Notes under the pieces: generated by a model
Seen by the model: the letters and a program-made list of their open reading frames with translations, nothing else
What the model was told of the DNA's origin: nothing
Databases searched by the model: none
NCBI RefSeq assembly: GCF_003315245.1
Contig: NZ_QNRT01000002.1
Coordinates: forward strand, 1,162,206-1,226,205
Source of the DNA: Arenicella xantha
GTDB lineage: Bacteria > Pseudomonadota > Gammaproteobacteria > Arenicellales > Arenicellaceae
Reading direction: 5' to 3'
Length of the DNA: 64,000 nt
Program-made: the position numbers and the translations under genes
Shown: positions 47,979 to 57,811 of the stretch, piece after piece
How positions within the stretch are numbered: the first letter of the stretch is position 1
Layout of the letters: each line of letters opens with the position of its first letter

Positions 47979-49918
47979 TGTGGCGACTCTCCCTGCGCTA
48001 ACCGAGCTAAAAATTGGGTTACTTTAGTCCGGTCATGAGTGCGGCGCATTCTTGGTAAACTATTCAGAAAGGTTCGACCATAACGAGTAGTTCGCAAACG
48101 CGGATCACAAATCATCAACACACCTTTATCAGTGACACTGCGAATCAAGCGTCCAGCCCCTTGTCGCAAAGTAATTACCGCACGGGGAACTTGATAATTC
48201 ATAAAAGGATTATTCCCCTCTGCTTGCATAGCATTGAGTCGAGCTTTAATAACTGGATCAAATGGCGATTCAAACGGTAACTTATCAATAATCACACAAC
48301 GTAACGCATCGCCTGGCACGTCAACGCCCTCCCAAAAACTCATCGTCCCCAGCAATACCGAACGCGGCTTGGCTACGAAATCAGCGAGTAGCTCGCGCTT
48401 ACTGGTATCACCTTGAGTAAGCACATTAAAATCAAATTCAGCCAGCTTTTCCGCGAAGCCTTGCAGTATTCGAAAGCTGGTAAACAACACAAAGACACCA
48501 CCATTACTGGCCTGAAGAATCGGCAATACCTCTTCAAACAAGGCATCGGTAAAGCTGTCTTCCTTCGGTTGCGGCATCCCTTCAGGCACATACAGAACCG
48601 CTTGATTGAAGTAATCGAACGGGCTTTCCCAGGTTCGTTGTACGGCGTCGTCCTGCAAGCCAATCAATTGTTGAAAATGACTAAAATCGCCATCTATCGA
48701 CAACGTCGCAGACGTGAAAATTCGCGCTTGAAGTTTGTTGCCGAAATAATGACTAAGCTCACCACCAATATTAAGCGGTGTTTCGTGCACACGAAACGTG
48801 CGCCTTGCCACTTCAACCCAACGCACAACATCGCCGTCATCAGTCTCATCAGCAAGACGCTGGCAGGCCTGCGACAGCTCCAATGCTCGCTCATAACATC
48901 GAGTTAAGCCCTCGCCCGCCACCGAAGCTTGCTCGAGGACGTCAGAGAACTCTGTCAGCTTATTTGCCAACATAGTTAATTTTTTGGGGAGATTTGGTAT
49001 CTCATCCAACAAGTCGACCCAAGAGACACGACGCTCGTTTAAGCCAAGCGACAAACGATAGTCAGCGGTTACTTTATCCAACTCATCAGCGGTTAATACC
49101 AGCTTGCTGATTAAACTCTTTTCTTTTAGTTCCGCCGCGCGCGTATCATTACATAACTCCATTACTTGCCAAGAACTAAAACTAGTACCGAGAAAATTAG
49201 AAGCGATGTCTGGAATTTGATGTGCCTCATCAAAAATAACGGTATCTACGTCAGGTAGTAATGCACCAAAACCGTCATTTTTCAGCGCTTTGTCAGCGAA
49301 GAAAAGATGATGATTAACCACCACCACGTCGCTGGCCATAGCGGCTTTGCGCGCCTTGTTGACAAAACAGTCTTCGAAAAAGCTACAGTCTTGCCCAATA
49401 CAATTGTCGATGGTAGAAGTAACCTGCGGCCAAATTCGTGAATCTTCAGGCACCTCAGTTAAATCACCAATATCGCCGCGGCTAGACTTTGGCGCCCAGT
49501 TATTGACCGCTTCAAGCTCGGCTAATTGCACTGAATCCAAACGTCTTGAAGACCCGCGCGCTAGCGACATACGGTGTAGGCATAAATAATTACTACGCCC
49601 TTTCAGCAACGACACTTTGGCATTCAAGCCCAATGTTTCTAATACCTTGGGAATATCACGATGATAGAGCTGTTCCTGCAAATGCTTGGTGCCGGTTGAC
49701 ACCAGTGTCTTTTTGCCCGACAACAACGCCGGCACCAAGTAGGCAAAGGTCTTGCCAGTACCTGTACCAGATTCTGCTAACAGTGTTTGCTTTTGGGCAA
49801 TGGTTTCTTCAATAGCCGCGGCCATCTCAACTTGCGCAGCCCTCGTGGTGTAATTATCGACACGTTTAGAGAACGGACCGTCTTCTCCGAGAATATACGC
49901 GACACTGTCCGACTCCAT
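47975..49918 (-). CDS. YoaA/DinG-family ATP-dependent DNA helicase
   Basis: XPD-like superfamily 2 helicase of 647 residues. The Walker A motif is SGTGTGKTFAYL and the DEAH box VIFDEAHQIPD. Four cysteines for the iron-sulfur cluster can be placed at LCLHRM and DNCIGQDCSFFEDCF (about residues 112-195). The C-terminal motif VI is QGAGRLIRSVTDKG. The length and its link to tsaB favour YoaA over DinG. It acts in repair of stalled forks. It follows rmlD by 12 bases. Confidence 0.92.
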   Translation of the reverse strand: MESDSVAYILGEDGPFSKRVDNYTTRAAQVEMAAAIEETIAQKQTLLAESGTGTGKTFAYLVPALLSGKKTLVSTGTKHLQEQLYHRDIPKVLETLGLNAKVSLLKGRSNYLCLHRMSLARGSSRRLDSVQLAELEAVNNWAPKSSRGDIGDLTEVPEDSRIWPQVTSTIDNCIGQDCSFFEDCFVNKARKAAMASDVVVVNHHLFFADKALKNDGFGALLPDVDTVIFDEAHQIPDIASNFLGTSFSSWQVMELCNDTRAAELKEKSLISKLVLTADELDKVTADYRLSLGLNERRVSWVDLLDEIPNLPKKLTMLANKLTEFSDVLEQASVAGEGLTRCYERALELSQACQRLADETDDGDVVRWVEVARRTFRVHETPLNIGGELSHYFGNKLQARIFTSATLSIDGDFSHFQQLIGLQDDAVQRTWESPFDYFNQAVLYVPEGMPQPKEDSFTDALFEEVLPILQASNGGVFVLFTSFRILQGFAEKLAEFDFNVLTQGDTSKRELLADFVAKPRSVLLGTMSFWEGVDVPGDALRCVIIDKLPFESPFDPVIKARLNAMQAEGNNPFMNYQVPRAVITLRQGAGRLIRSVTDKGVLMICDPRLRTTRYGRTFLNSLPRMRRTHDRTKVTQFLARLAQGESPQ

Positions 49919-49930
49919 CTGCCCGTCGCC

Positions 49931-50806
49931 TTACTGAGACTTGGTCTCAGCAGCACATTGCGCCAGAGCGGTACCCCAATGCGGCAGCGCAATGCCAAAC
50001 ACGTCGGCCAGCTTTTCGCCATTTAATACTGAATATGCTGGCCGCTGCGCTGGTGTTGGATAGTCACTACTTGGAATCGGATTTACCTTAACGTTAGTAA
50101 TATCATTCTCAAGAAATAATGATCGAGCAAATTCAGCCCACGACGTTTGGCCGGCGCAGGTAAAATGGTAAATACCACGCTGCTCCGGAAGCAAACCACC
50201 TTGATGGATTATGATATCGACCAGCTGCTTGCAACCTTCGGCAATACTGCGAGCGTAAGTTGGCGCACCGACTTGGTCAGACACCACCGACAACTCATTT
50301 CTGGATTCGGCCAAGCCCAGCATGGTTTTATAAAAATTCTTACCGTGATTCGAGTAAACCCATGCGGTACGCAAAATGATTGCCGGTGCATCAGCACTCA
50401 GAATCGCTTGCTCGCCAGCTAATTTACTCGCACCGTAGACGCCCGTCGGGCCAGTAGCATCAGACTCTAAGTAAGGTGTATCAGCCGAACCATCAAAAAC
50501 GTAATCGGTTGAGAAGTGAATCAATGGTGTGTTTTGTTTAGCACAATAGCGCGCTATTTCAGACACCGCGTCGCGGTTAATCGTATAAGCCGCATCAACT
50601 TCCTCCTCAGCAAGATCAACCGCCGTGTAAGCGGCCGGATTAATAATGATGTCCGGCTGTAACTCGGCAAGTTTAACTTGTAACTCTCTCGGCTTACTCA
50701 GATCAAGCGTGTCGCGACCAGCAACGACGAGCTCATAATCTGACAGAACTCGTTGCAAATAGGTAGTAACTTGGCCATTTTGACCAATAACAACAATACG
50801 TTTCAT
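49931..50806 (-). CDS. rfbD: dTDP-4-dehydrorhamnose reductase
   Basis: NAD(P)H-dependent reductase of 291 residues that makes dTDP-L-rhamnose. The N-terminal motif is VIGQNGQVTTYLQRVL, the Tyr-Lys pair is in GVYGASKLAGEQAI, and FSTDYVFDGS is the RmlD signature. It starts three bases after rfbC. rfbA and rfbB are not adjacent, so the pathway must be completed elsewhere. Product use: O-antigen or other rhamnose glycans. Confidence 0.94.
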   Translation of the reverse strand: MKRIVVIGQNGQVTTYLQRVLSDYELVVAGRDTLDLSKPRELQVKLAELQPDIIINPAAYTAVDLAEEEVDAAYTINRDAVSEIARYCAKQNTPLIHFSTDYVFDGSADTPYLESDATGPTGVYGASKLAGEQAILSADAPAIILRTAWVYSNHGKNFYKTMLGLAESRNELSVVSDQVGAPTYARSIAEGCKQLVDIIIHQGGLLPEQRGIYHFTCAGQTSWAEFARSLFLENDITNVKVNPIPSSDYPTPAQRPAYSVLNGEKLADVFGIALPHWGTALAQCAAETKSQ

Positions 50807-50809
50807 GAT

Positions 50810-51352
50810 TTAAACCGTCAACGCTGGCAAATCAGCCAATCGCCGACCGACTTGATCTTTAGCTGACAAAATGGGGGAATCAATCGGCCACTCGATCCCA
50901 ATATCTGGATCATTCCAAAGCACGCTACCCTCTTGGGCCGGGGCATACACAGTCGTGCATTTGTACACCACTTCAGCGGTATCGCTAGTGACCACAAAGC
51001 CATGTGCAAAACCGGGTGGCACATACAGCTGTTGTTTATTTTCGTCGTTGAGTAAATAGCCAACCCATTCACCATACGTGGTTGAACCAGCTCGAATATC
51101 CACAGCAACATCAAATATCTCACCTTGCACCGTGCGCACTAGCTTACCTTGCCACTGGGGATGTTGGTAATGTAGCCCGCGCAGTACGCCACGTGAGGAC
51201 TTAGAATGGTTGTCTTGCACGAACTCACCAGGCAAACCATTGGCTAATGCTTTTTCGCGATTATAGGTCTCCATGAAGAAACCTCGTTCATCGCCAAACA
51301 CTTGCGGCGTTACCAGTAAGACACCTTCGAGCTTGGTCTGTTCTACCTTCAT
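50810..51352 (-). CDS. rfbC: dTDP-4-dehydrorhamnose 3,5-epimerase
   Basis: Cupin-fold epimerase of 180 residues. RmlC motifs are DERGFFMETYN, FVQDNHSKSSRGVLRGLHYQ (catalytic His) and VPPGFAHGFVV, with the Tyr in TAEVVYKCT. It is the first gene of the likely operon rfbC-rfbD-yoaA-tsaB. The spacing throughout is 12 bases or less. Confidence 0.95.
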   Translation of the reverse strand: MKVEQTKLEGVLLVTPQVFGDERGFFMETYNREKALANGLPGEFVQDNHSKSSRGVLRGLHYQHPQWQGKLVRTVQGEIFDVAVDIRAGSTTYGEWVGYLLNDENKQQLYVPPGFAHGFVVTSDTAEVVYKCTTVYAPAQEGSVLWNDPDIGIEWPIDSPILSAKDQVGRRLADLPALTV

Positions 51353-51427
51353 AGCCTTATTTCAGATTCCACAGTTACAAAGGTCCGATTGTACCGCGAC
51401 CGCGCTCCTTTTAGAATCGCTTTCAGA

Positions 51428-53329
51428 CTAATCGAGCGCTCGCCACCGTACCGCCGCTGGCGCCATCACTTCTCCGTCAACCTCAACCGAGGTAGCGTTA
51501 TAATTAAAGGTGAATTCGTGCGACCCTGTGGCTCGACGTCTAACCCCTTCGGGCATTAAGCTATAAGCAATTTCAGCGTCGTCTAACAACCGCTGAAAAA
51601 TTCTTTGCGCCGCCTCTTGGTCTGGCCAGCCGGCTAAATAACGAAGATTACCGCGAGAGATCAATACCGGCTGCCCATCAACAGTAGTTTCAAGCACGGT
51701 TTCAGTAGTCTGCACTGATTCAAGCCAGGTTCTCACCGCACCACCATCAGTCAGCGGCCGTGGCGACGTAATTGGAAACGTCTCAACATATTGCACAGTA
51801 CAATCCAGCGACGATATATTGGGCGGCAGTTGCGCTGGAATTTGAAAATTCGCAGTTTTAGACCCTGTGCGTGGACCGATCAACACACTACCTGAGAAGC
51901 TAGATAACTGCGCCAGGAGCACCTCCGGCCAGGCCAGCAAACCAGGAATAAGCACTAGCTTGTAACCATCTAACGAGCTTTCTGGCTTCAGTATATCAAT
52001 TGATACGCCTAGCCGTCGAAGGCTGCGGTACAAATCGAATGCCAAGCCAAATCCATCAAAATCCTCCCCTTGCGGCTGCGCCTCCCACGCCCAACAACTT
52101 TCGTAATCAAATACAATGGCAACGTCAGCTTGAGCTGGCTGAATATCATCAAATTGCTGTATCTCACGAGCTGTCTCAGCTACTTCTGGGTAGACCGCGG
52201 CAGGCTGACTGTCGGGCCTTAATAGGCCAGCATGCATTTGTTCTTGGGCAAAAGGTGCTTGTCGCCAACGGAAATAACACACAGCCTCGGCTTGGTGTGC
52301 AATTGCCTCCCAGGTCCATAAGCGCACCATACCAGGTAGTGGCGCTGGATTATTCGGAGCCCAATTGACTGGCCCAGGCTGTTGCTCCATAACCCACCAA
52401 CGGCCATTACCAACCGCACGGTACAAATCATGGTGAAACGCCTGAAAGTCGGGATCACCTTGTCGCTCGAATCGCTGCTGCCATGCCGAGTCAGCACCAG
52501 AGCGATCCACCAAAAAACCGAGTGGATAACTATCCCAACTGGCGATTTCAAGATCAGCACCTACCTTGTAATGATCGAAGTCGACCGTGCGCCCCATATA
52601 ATTGTGTATCAATGGCACGTCGGTGTAGGCTCGAATAGCTTCCGCTTGCAGTTTATTATACGAAACCACTTGATCACTGCTAAATCGGTAAAAATCCAAT
52701 AAGTGTGTCGGACAAGGCTCGGTGACTGTTAAGTTTGGTAACTCTATTTGCGCAAACTCGTCGTACTCCATCGACCAAAACACATTGCCCCATGCAGTAT
52801 TCAATGCATCTATTTTGTGATACTTAGCTGCAAGCCAGACTCGGAATGCCGTACATGCTGAGTCACTGTAAGATCGCACTGTATCGTGACAGCTGTATTC
52901 GTTATCAATTTGCCAACCAACAATCGCAGGATGCTTAGCATAGCGTTCAGCCATCAACCGAGCTATGCGAACGGACTCTTCGCGATAAGCAATATGGCTA
53001 AAACAATAGTGTCGTCGCGAACCAAACTTTCGCTCATTACCTTGCTCGTCACGCGCCAACATATCAGGGTGTCGATCAACCATCCATCGTGGTGGCGTAG
53101 CCGTTGGTGTACACAGCACTACCTGCAAACCATGCTTGGCCAAGGTTTCAATCGCTTGATCTAACCATGCCCAAGTAAAACGACCAGGCTCTGGCTCATA
53201 GCGAGACCAAGCAAACTCACCAATACGGATGACCTTTAGACCCAACTCGGCCATTTGTCTGGCATCCTCATCCCATTGACTAGCTGGCCAATGCTCAGGG
53301 TAATAACAAGTTCCCAGAATCGGTTTCAT
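51428..53329 (-). CDS. GH42 beta-galactosidase
   Basis: Glycoside hydrolase family 42 enzyme of 633 residues. The acid/base glutamate is Glu144 (GWQIDNEYSC) and the nucleophile Glu315 (WWVMEQQPGPVNW). The N-terminal barrel starts LGTCYYPEHWPASQWDEDARQM, followed by the trimerisation (about 395-600) and small C-terminal domains. No signal peptide is present, so it works in the cytoplasm on short beta-galactosides. GGAG lies seven bases before the ATG. It is divergent from dgoK and shares an AT-rich promoter region with it. It lacks a linked transporter, so uptake is encoded elsewhere. Confidence 0.93.
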   Translation of the reverse strand: MKPILGTCYYPEHWPASQWDEDARQMAELGLKVIRIGEFAWSRYEPEPGRFTWAWLDQAIETLAKHGLQVVLCTPTATPPRWMVDRHPDMLARDEQGNERKFGSRRHYCFSHIAYREESVRIARLMAERYAKHPAIVGWQIDNEYSCHDTVRSYSDSACTAFRVWLAAKYHKIDALNTAWGNVFWSMEYDEFAQIELPNLTVTEPCPTHLLDFYRFSSDQVVSYNKLQAEAIRAYTDVPLIHNYMGRTVDFDHYKVGADLEIASWDSYPLGFLVDRSGADSAWQQRFERQGDPDFQAFHHDLYRAVGNGRWWVMEQQPGPVNWAPNNPAPLPGMVRLWTWEAIAHQAEAVCYFRWRQAPFAQEQMHAGLLRPDSQPAAVYPEVAETAREIQQFDDIQPAQADVAIVFDYESCWAWEAQPQGEDFDGFGLAFDLYRSLRRLGVSIDILKPESSLDGYKLVLIPGLLAWPEVLLAQLSSFSGSVLIGPRTGSKTANFQIPAQLPPNISSLDCTVQYVETFPITSPRPLTDGGAVRTWLESVQTTETVLETTVDGQPVLISRGNLRYLAGWPDQEAAQRIFQRLLDDAEIAYSLMPEGVRRRATGSHEFTFNYNATSVEVDGEVMAPAAVRWRALD

Positions 53330-53407
53330 GGTTGGCTCCTTTGGACTAATTAGATATTAATAGAATGCGGCGATGCATCGTTGATGGCTTCGCTCGCCAT
53401 TTAAATA

Positions 53408-53424
53408 ATATTTATATTATAATT
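53408..53424. promoter_or_regulatory. AT-rich promoter motif shared with glpD
   Basis: ATATTTATATTATAATT lies midway between divergent GH42 and dgoK and recurs exactly, on the other strand, in the glpD promoter (57812-57828). It contains TATAAT on the plus strand (53418-53423) and ATTATA, hence TATAAT, on the minus strand, so it can serve as -10 for both directions. It may also be an operator. The -35 elements here are weak, which would suit activator control. Confidence 0.5.
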
Positions 53425-53512
53425 ATAAACGGGCCGAGCTGCAGCCCAAAATTAATACATCTGCCAAACGGCTACTTGCGCTTGAATCACGGCCTGTTAC
53501 TGTACTTATATC

Positions 53513-54442
53513 ATGACCAATCAAACGACCTTCATCGCCGGCGACTGGGGAACCAGTAACCTTCGACTATATCTCTGCGAATACCGTGCCAACGGACAAT
53601 CACAGATTTTAGAAACTCGCTACGGGCCAGGGGTTAGTCAGCTCAATGGTGACTTCGAGGAAAAAATATTCAGCTTAATTCAGCCTTGGCTGGCGCACCA
53701 CCCAAATGCTCCAGTATTACTATCCGGCATGATCGGCTCGACAATAGGCTGGAAAGAAGCACCGTACCTCACGTGCCCAGCCAGCGTTGAGCAAATAGCC
53801 AACGGTCGCCTTAGTTTCACCGCTCGAGGTACATCATTTTCAATCTTAGCCGGATTGCGCACCATAAACCCGCTTGGCAATCCAGACGTAATGCGCGGCG
53901 AAGAATTGCAAATGTTGGGTTGGCTAAACAGCCAAACAACACCACCAAGTGAGCAACTATTTGCCCTGCCCGGAACCCACAACAAGTGGACCATGATTCG
54001 TGGCCAACAAGTAGAAAACTTCTTAACGGCATTCACTGGCGAACTCTTCGCCCTATTGAAAAACAACAGCATTCTAGTCACCAATCATGACGAACTAAGC
54101 TTTAACCACGAGTCTTTCATGTTAGGCGTTAGCACCGCTGAACGACTTGGCAGCGCTTCATTACTACACGGCTTATTTAGCACTCGCGCCAAACAAGTAT
54201 TGGGCGACATGCCAAGTGCCGACGCGCAAGCTTACTTATCAGGCATGATAATTGCCACCGATGTCATCGGCGCTCGGTCGTTATGGCCTGACTCGAGCAG
54301 TGTGGTTGTGATCGCCGAGCAGGCTTTATCTGAACGCTACGCATCAGTGCTAGAGCATTTTGACCTGAACGCACAATGTGGCGATCCAGCCAGCATCGCA
54401 GTTCAGGGTTATGCCGCCATCTACCAGCAATTATTTGCTTAA
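53513..54442 (+). CDS. dgoK: 2-dehydro-3-deoxygalactonokinase
   Basis: Sugar-acid kinase of 309 residues that phosphorylates KDGal to KDPGal in the De Ley-Doudoroff galactose route. DgoK marks are the phosphate-1 motif FIAGDWGTSNLRLYLCE, LLSGMIGSTIGWKEAPYL, ALPGTHNKWTMI and the C-terminal GDPASIAVQGYAAIYQQL. The ATG at 53513 lacks a Shine-Dalgarno. dgoA follows after 34 bases. Confidence 0.95.
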   Translation: MTNQTTFIAGDWGTSNLRLYLCEYRANGQSQILETRYGPGVSQLNGDFEEKIFSLIQPWLAHHPNAPVLLSGMIGSTIGWKEAPYLTCPASVEQIANGRLSFTARGTSFSILAGLRTINPLGNPDVMRGEELQMLGWLNSQTTPPSEQLFALPGTHNKWTMIRGQQVENFLTAFTGELFALLKNNSILVTNHDELSFNHESFMLGVSTAERLGSASLLHGLFSTRAKQVLGDMPSADAQAYLSGMIIATDVIGARSLWPDSSSVVVIAEQALSERYASVLEHFDLNAQCGDPASIAVQGYAAIYQQLFA

Positions 54443-54476
54443 TTCCACACATCAACCACCGCCCAAGAACAACACC

Positions 54477-55124
54477 ATGAATTCAGCTACTAAAATAAAA
54501 CTCGATACTTGGTTAGACCGCATGCCGGTGATCGCTATCATACGTGGCGTCAAGCCCGACGAAGTGGTCGAGATTGGCACAGCAATTCACCGCGCAGGCA
54601 TCGGCATAATTGAAGTTCCACTTAATTCCCCCGACCCATTCAACAGCATTGAGCGACTGAGCAACGCACTAGGTGACGAATGCATCACCGGTTGTGGCAC
54701 CTTAGTCAATGTGACCGATGCACAACGTGTTGCCGATGCTGGCGGCAGCATTGCGGTTACCCCCAATAGCAACGTCGATGTTATACACGCGTGCATCGAA
54801 AGCGAGCTAATTCCAATGCCCGGTTGGGCCACTCCCACAGAGGCTTATGCGGCATATCAAGCTGGCGCCAAGTACCTCAAGCTATTTCCAGCGGCGACCT
54901 ATGGATCTGGCCATATCAAAGCGGTCCGCGCAATATTACCTAGCGACGTGACGGTATTGGCGGTCGGTGGCGTTGGCGCCCAAAATGCATCAGAATGGCT
55001 AGATGCAGGAGTTGATGGCTTTGGGATTGGCAGCGAGATTTACCGACCAGGCGACTCCGCCGAAGTGGTATTTAACAAAGCGAGTGCCATCGTCTCAGCA
55101 ATACGTACAGTAAAAAAATCATGA
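54477..55124 (+). CDS. dgoA: 2-dehydro-3-deoxy-6-phosphogalactonate aldolase
   Basis: Class I aldolase of 215 residues that splits KDPGal into pyruvate and glyceraldehyde-3-phosphate. The Schiff-base lysine is Lys135 (YLKLFPAATYG), the acid/base is Glu46 (IIEVPLNSP), and CGTLV and TPNSN motifs are present. The ATG at 54477 lies just after dgoK; a longer frame would overlap dgoK. Its stop overlaps the start of the lactonase gene by four bases. Confidence 0.95.
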   Translation: MNSATKIKLDTWLDRMPVIAIIRGVKPDEVVEIGTAIHRAGIGIIEVPLNSPDPFNSIERLSNALGDECITGCGTLVNVTDAQRVADAGGSIAVTPNSNVDVIHACIESELIPMPGWATPTEAYAAYQAGAKYLKLFPAATYGSGHIKAVRAILPSDVTVLAVGGVGAQNASEWLDAGVDGFGIGSEIYRPGDSAEVVFNKASAIVSAIRTVKKS

Positions 55125-56017
55125 TTACACTAATTGACACCATCAAGGTTAACAACGAACTCGGCGAAGGAGTTATTTGGGATGCTCTCGCGAGAGTTAT
55201 CTGGTGGACCGATATACAAGGCAAAACGCTGTATCAATACGCTCCAGAGACCAAAGAACTAAATTCATGGCAAACGCCCGAGCGAATTGCCTGCTTTGCC
55301 CCAGTTCAAAATCGCACCGATCTAGTAGTGGCATTCGAGTCCGGTTTTGCGTTTTACCAACCCGATAGCGGCGCTGTCGAGTGGATTCACAAAGTAGAAC
55401 AAGACAACTCAGGCACTCGATTCAACGATGGACGAACCGACCGGCAAGGCCGATTTTGGGCCGGCACAATGGTCGAAAATGAAGAACTTTCCACATATAA
55501 GGGGTCGCTCTATTGCCTACAATCTGACCTCAGCATTCGACAAACTATTAGCGGTCTAGCGATTCCGAACAGCTTATGCTGGAGCCCCGACAGCACGCTG
55601 ATGTACCACACAGACACACCGAGCCGCACCATTCGTCGTTATGATTTTGATAGCCAGACCGGCACCTTTGATACCGACAACAGCAGCGCCCATAAATTTG
55701 TCACAACCGAGCCAGATTGCTTTCCTGACGGCTCCATAATCGACGCCGATGGTTATCTGTGGAATGCTCAATGGGGCGGCAGCAAAGTAGTTCGCTACGC
55801 GCCCGATGGCAGCGAAGACTTGAGTTTAGCCGTTCCTACCGCACAACCGACTTGCGTGGCATTTGCTGGCACTAACCTTGATCTATTAGTGGTGACGTCG
55901 GCACATGAATGGATGACACCGCAACAGCGAGCAGAAGACCCTCAAGCTGGCAACGTATTCATTTATCAAACGCCATTTAAAGGCTTAGTAGAGAGTCGAT
56001 TCAAACTAGGTAATTAA
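55121..56017 (+). CDS. SMP-30/gluconolactonase-family sugar lactonase
   Basis: Six-bladed beta-propeller lactonase of 298 residues. Metal-site residues are in LGEGVIWD (Glu), RFNDGRTDRQGRFWAGTM (Asn), IPNSLCWSPD (Asn) and FPDGSIIDADGYLWNAQWGG (Asp). In this setting it most likely opens galactono-1,4-lactone to galactonate, one step before dehydration and DgoK. It is translationally coupled to dgoA. It ends 14 bases from the convergent glpD, with no terminator between them. Confidence 0.9.
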   Translation: MITLIDTIKVNNELGEGVIWDALARVIWWTDIQGKTLYQYAPETKELNSWQTPERIACFAPVQNRTDLVVAFESGFAFYQPDSGAVEWIHKVEQDNSGTRFNDGRTDRQGRFWAGTMVENEELSTYKGSLYCLQSDLSIRQTISGLAIPNSLCWSPDSTLMYHTDTPSRTIRRYDFDSQTGTFDTDNSSAHKFVTTEPDCFPDGSIIDADGYLWNAQWGGSKVVRYAPDGSEDLSLAVPTAQPTCVAFAGTNLDLLVVTSAHEWMTPQQRAEDPQAGNVFIYQTPFKGLVESRFKLGN

Positions 56018-56031
56018 GCACGCCAGCAGAA

Positions 56032-57669
56032 TTAGAACGGATTCGGGCCATCTAAGCGATCGCCTACCGAATCAATGTACTCCTGTAATTTTGCCTCAGC
56101 CTGATCACCAAAAAATATTTTACAAGCTTCTTTGAGCCCCGGTGAGTGAACAATATCGCGATTGCGCACCACCTGGGTAATCTTTGACCGGCGTCGTAAG
56201 AAGTCTTCTAACTTAGTCACCATCTCGTGGCGTGCGGTGTGCTCAATTTCACAACGCAAATATTCGGCGTTCTTCATTAGCCGCTCAGCTTGCCGCGGAT
56301 TCTGCCGAATGTCTTCCAATAACTCCAATGCATTACCGCCATATCGACGCCAAAGTCGCTGCGTCAACGGCTCAGAAGACCCTTCCACGGTATAACCATC
56401 GAGGTCCATTAGTTTGGCTTGATGGTAAAACTCATCACGCACCGAATCATCATCTTCGCCATACCATTTATAGTCTTCAAACGGCAACTCAACGCCCATA
56501 CCTTGGACCAATTCAGCAACTTCGTTTCCGACGTTAATACAATCAGTCGTTTTACCACCGAAGATACTCAAATGTTGGTCTCCTTGATTCACGTCGACCG
56601 CGTGTTTACGTGACAACTTGACCCAATCAGCAACCCCATCACCACCCTTTTGCGCCAGTGGCCGCACACCACAGCGCTCGGCGATCACGTCGTCAAACGT
56701 AATCGGCGATTCCAGATCAAGCAGCTCATTAATATTATCGAGTACAAACTGACGGTCAGCGTCAGTTACTTCAACAGCTGGGTTATCGACCTGCGTATCA
56801 GTGGTGCCCACCGACGTTTTATTGCCCATCGGAATAACAAAGAATAAACGCCCATCACTGGCAAAGAATGCCAAAATTCGATCTTCTTTGGTTACCCGGT
56901 CAATAATCAAATGGATCCCCTTAGAAAACAAATGTCGATGCGCCGTCTGCTGTTCAGCCAATTGATTATGTTGATCTACATAAGGCCCACAAGCATTAAT
57001 TAGTACCTTAGAGCGGATAGTAAACTCATCGCCAGTTAAGGTGTCACGCGCAGCGACTTCCCAAACGCCATCGCGCCGCACTGCGTCGGTCGATTCAACG
57101 TAATTAGCAGCCACGCAGCCATAGTTCATGCTAGTGCGAATAAAATTAAACACGAAGCGCGCATCGTTGTCATATAAATACGCATCAGAATACTCAAAGC
57201 CACCAGCGGCATTATCGGTACGCACCGCTGGCTCACGTTGCTTGATGGTCCGTGGCGTCATGTAATCCGGTGCTTGAGTAAAAAACCGGCCGATTATCCA
57301 GTAAAATAGCGTTCCAAGGTAAACAAACCAAGACGGAAATCGGAAGCCTTTAGCAATAGTGGTTAAAAAGCGAATTTCCTTAACCGTCGAGGGATAGCTG
57401 CGCATCAAGTGATTCCGGCTTTTGCACAAACTGTTTACCAGTAAGTACTCATGCGACTCCAGATACTTAATACCGCCCCACGCTAAATTGGAGGAATTTG
57501 AACTGGTTAAGCCGGCAAAGTCACCGCGGTCGATTAGCGCCACAGATGCGCCTTTAGCGGCCAAGGAAGCCGCTGAAACGGCACCATTCACACCACCGCC
57601 TAAAACCAACACATCAAATACTTTAGCCGATTGTTGCAGGCGCTCAATATTGCTAGTTCTTAAATCCAT
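56032..57669 (-). CDS. glpD: FAD-dependent glycerol-3-phosphate dehydrogenase
   Basis: Membrane-associated flavoenzyme of 545 residues that oxidises glycerol-3-phosphate to dihydroxyacetone phosphate and feeds quinone. The FAD motif is VLVLGGGVNGAVSAASLAAKG. Further family motifs are SSNLAWGGIKYLE, CGPYVDQ, TSVGTTDTQ, GVRPLAQKGG and SIFGGKTTDCINVG. The ATG at 57669 lacks a good Shine-Dalgarno. The promoter has a perfect TATAAT inside the motif shared with the GH42/dgo promoter, and a terminator-like hairpin lies in the leader. This suggests it belongs to the galactoside unit. No glycerol kinase is nearby. Confidence 0.92.
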   Translation of the reverse strand: MDLRTSNIERLQQSAKVFDVLVLGGGVNGAVSAASLAAKGASVALIDRGDFAGLTSSNSSNLAWGGIKYLESHEYLLVNSLCKSRNHLMRSYPSTVKEIRFLTTIAKGFRFPSWFVYLGTLFYWIIGRFFTQAPDYMTPRTIKQREPAVRTDNAAGGFEYSDAYLYDNDARFVFNFIRTSMNYGCVAANYVESTDAVRRDGVWEVAARDTLTGDEFTIRSKVLINACGPYVDQHNQLAEQQTAHRHLFSKGIHLIIDRVTKEDRILAFFASDGRLFFVIPMGNKTSVGTTDTQVDNPAVEVTDADRQFVLDNINELLDLESPITFDDVIAERCGVRPLAQKGGDGVADWVKLSRKHAVDVNQGDQHLSIFGGKTTDCINVGNEVAELVQGMGVELPFEDYKWYGEDDDSVRDEFYHQAKLMDLDGYTVEGSSEPLTQRLWRRYGGNALELLEDIRQNPRQAERLMKNAEYLRCEIEHTARHEMVTKLEDFLRRRSKITQVVRNRDIVHSPGLKEACKIFFGDQAEAKLQEYIDSVGDRLDGPNPF

Positions 57670-57703
57670 CACGAAACACAAGAATTTGTTGTTTAAAAAG
57701 AAT

Positions 57704-57733
57704 GCGCCGCCCGAAAAAACATTCGGGCGCCGC
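57704..57733 (-). terminator. Terminator-like hairpin in the glpD leader
   Basis: On the minus strand an eight-base GC-rich stem (GCCCGAA arm plus one pair), then a mismatch and three more pairs, with a six-base loop, is followed by ATTCTTTTT. It ends about 35 bases before the glpD start. It could attenuate glpD transcription or end a short leader RNA. Confidence 0.55.
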
Positions 57734-57811
57734 TAATATCTGAGTGTATGACCACACAAAGAAAGAGGAGATTAGACACGGGCTAAAACATCGCCTTATC
57801 TGTCTGCGATC

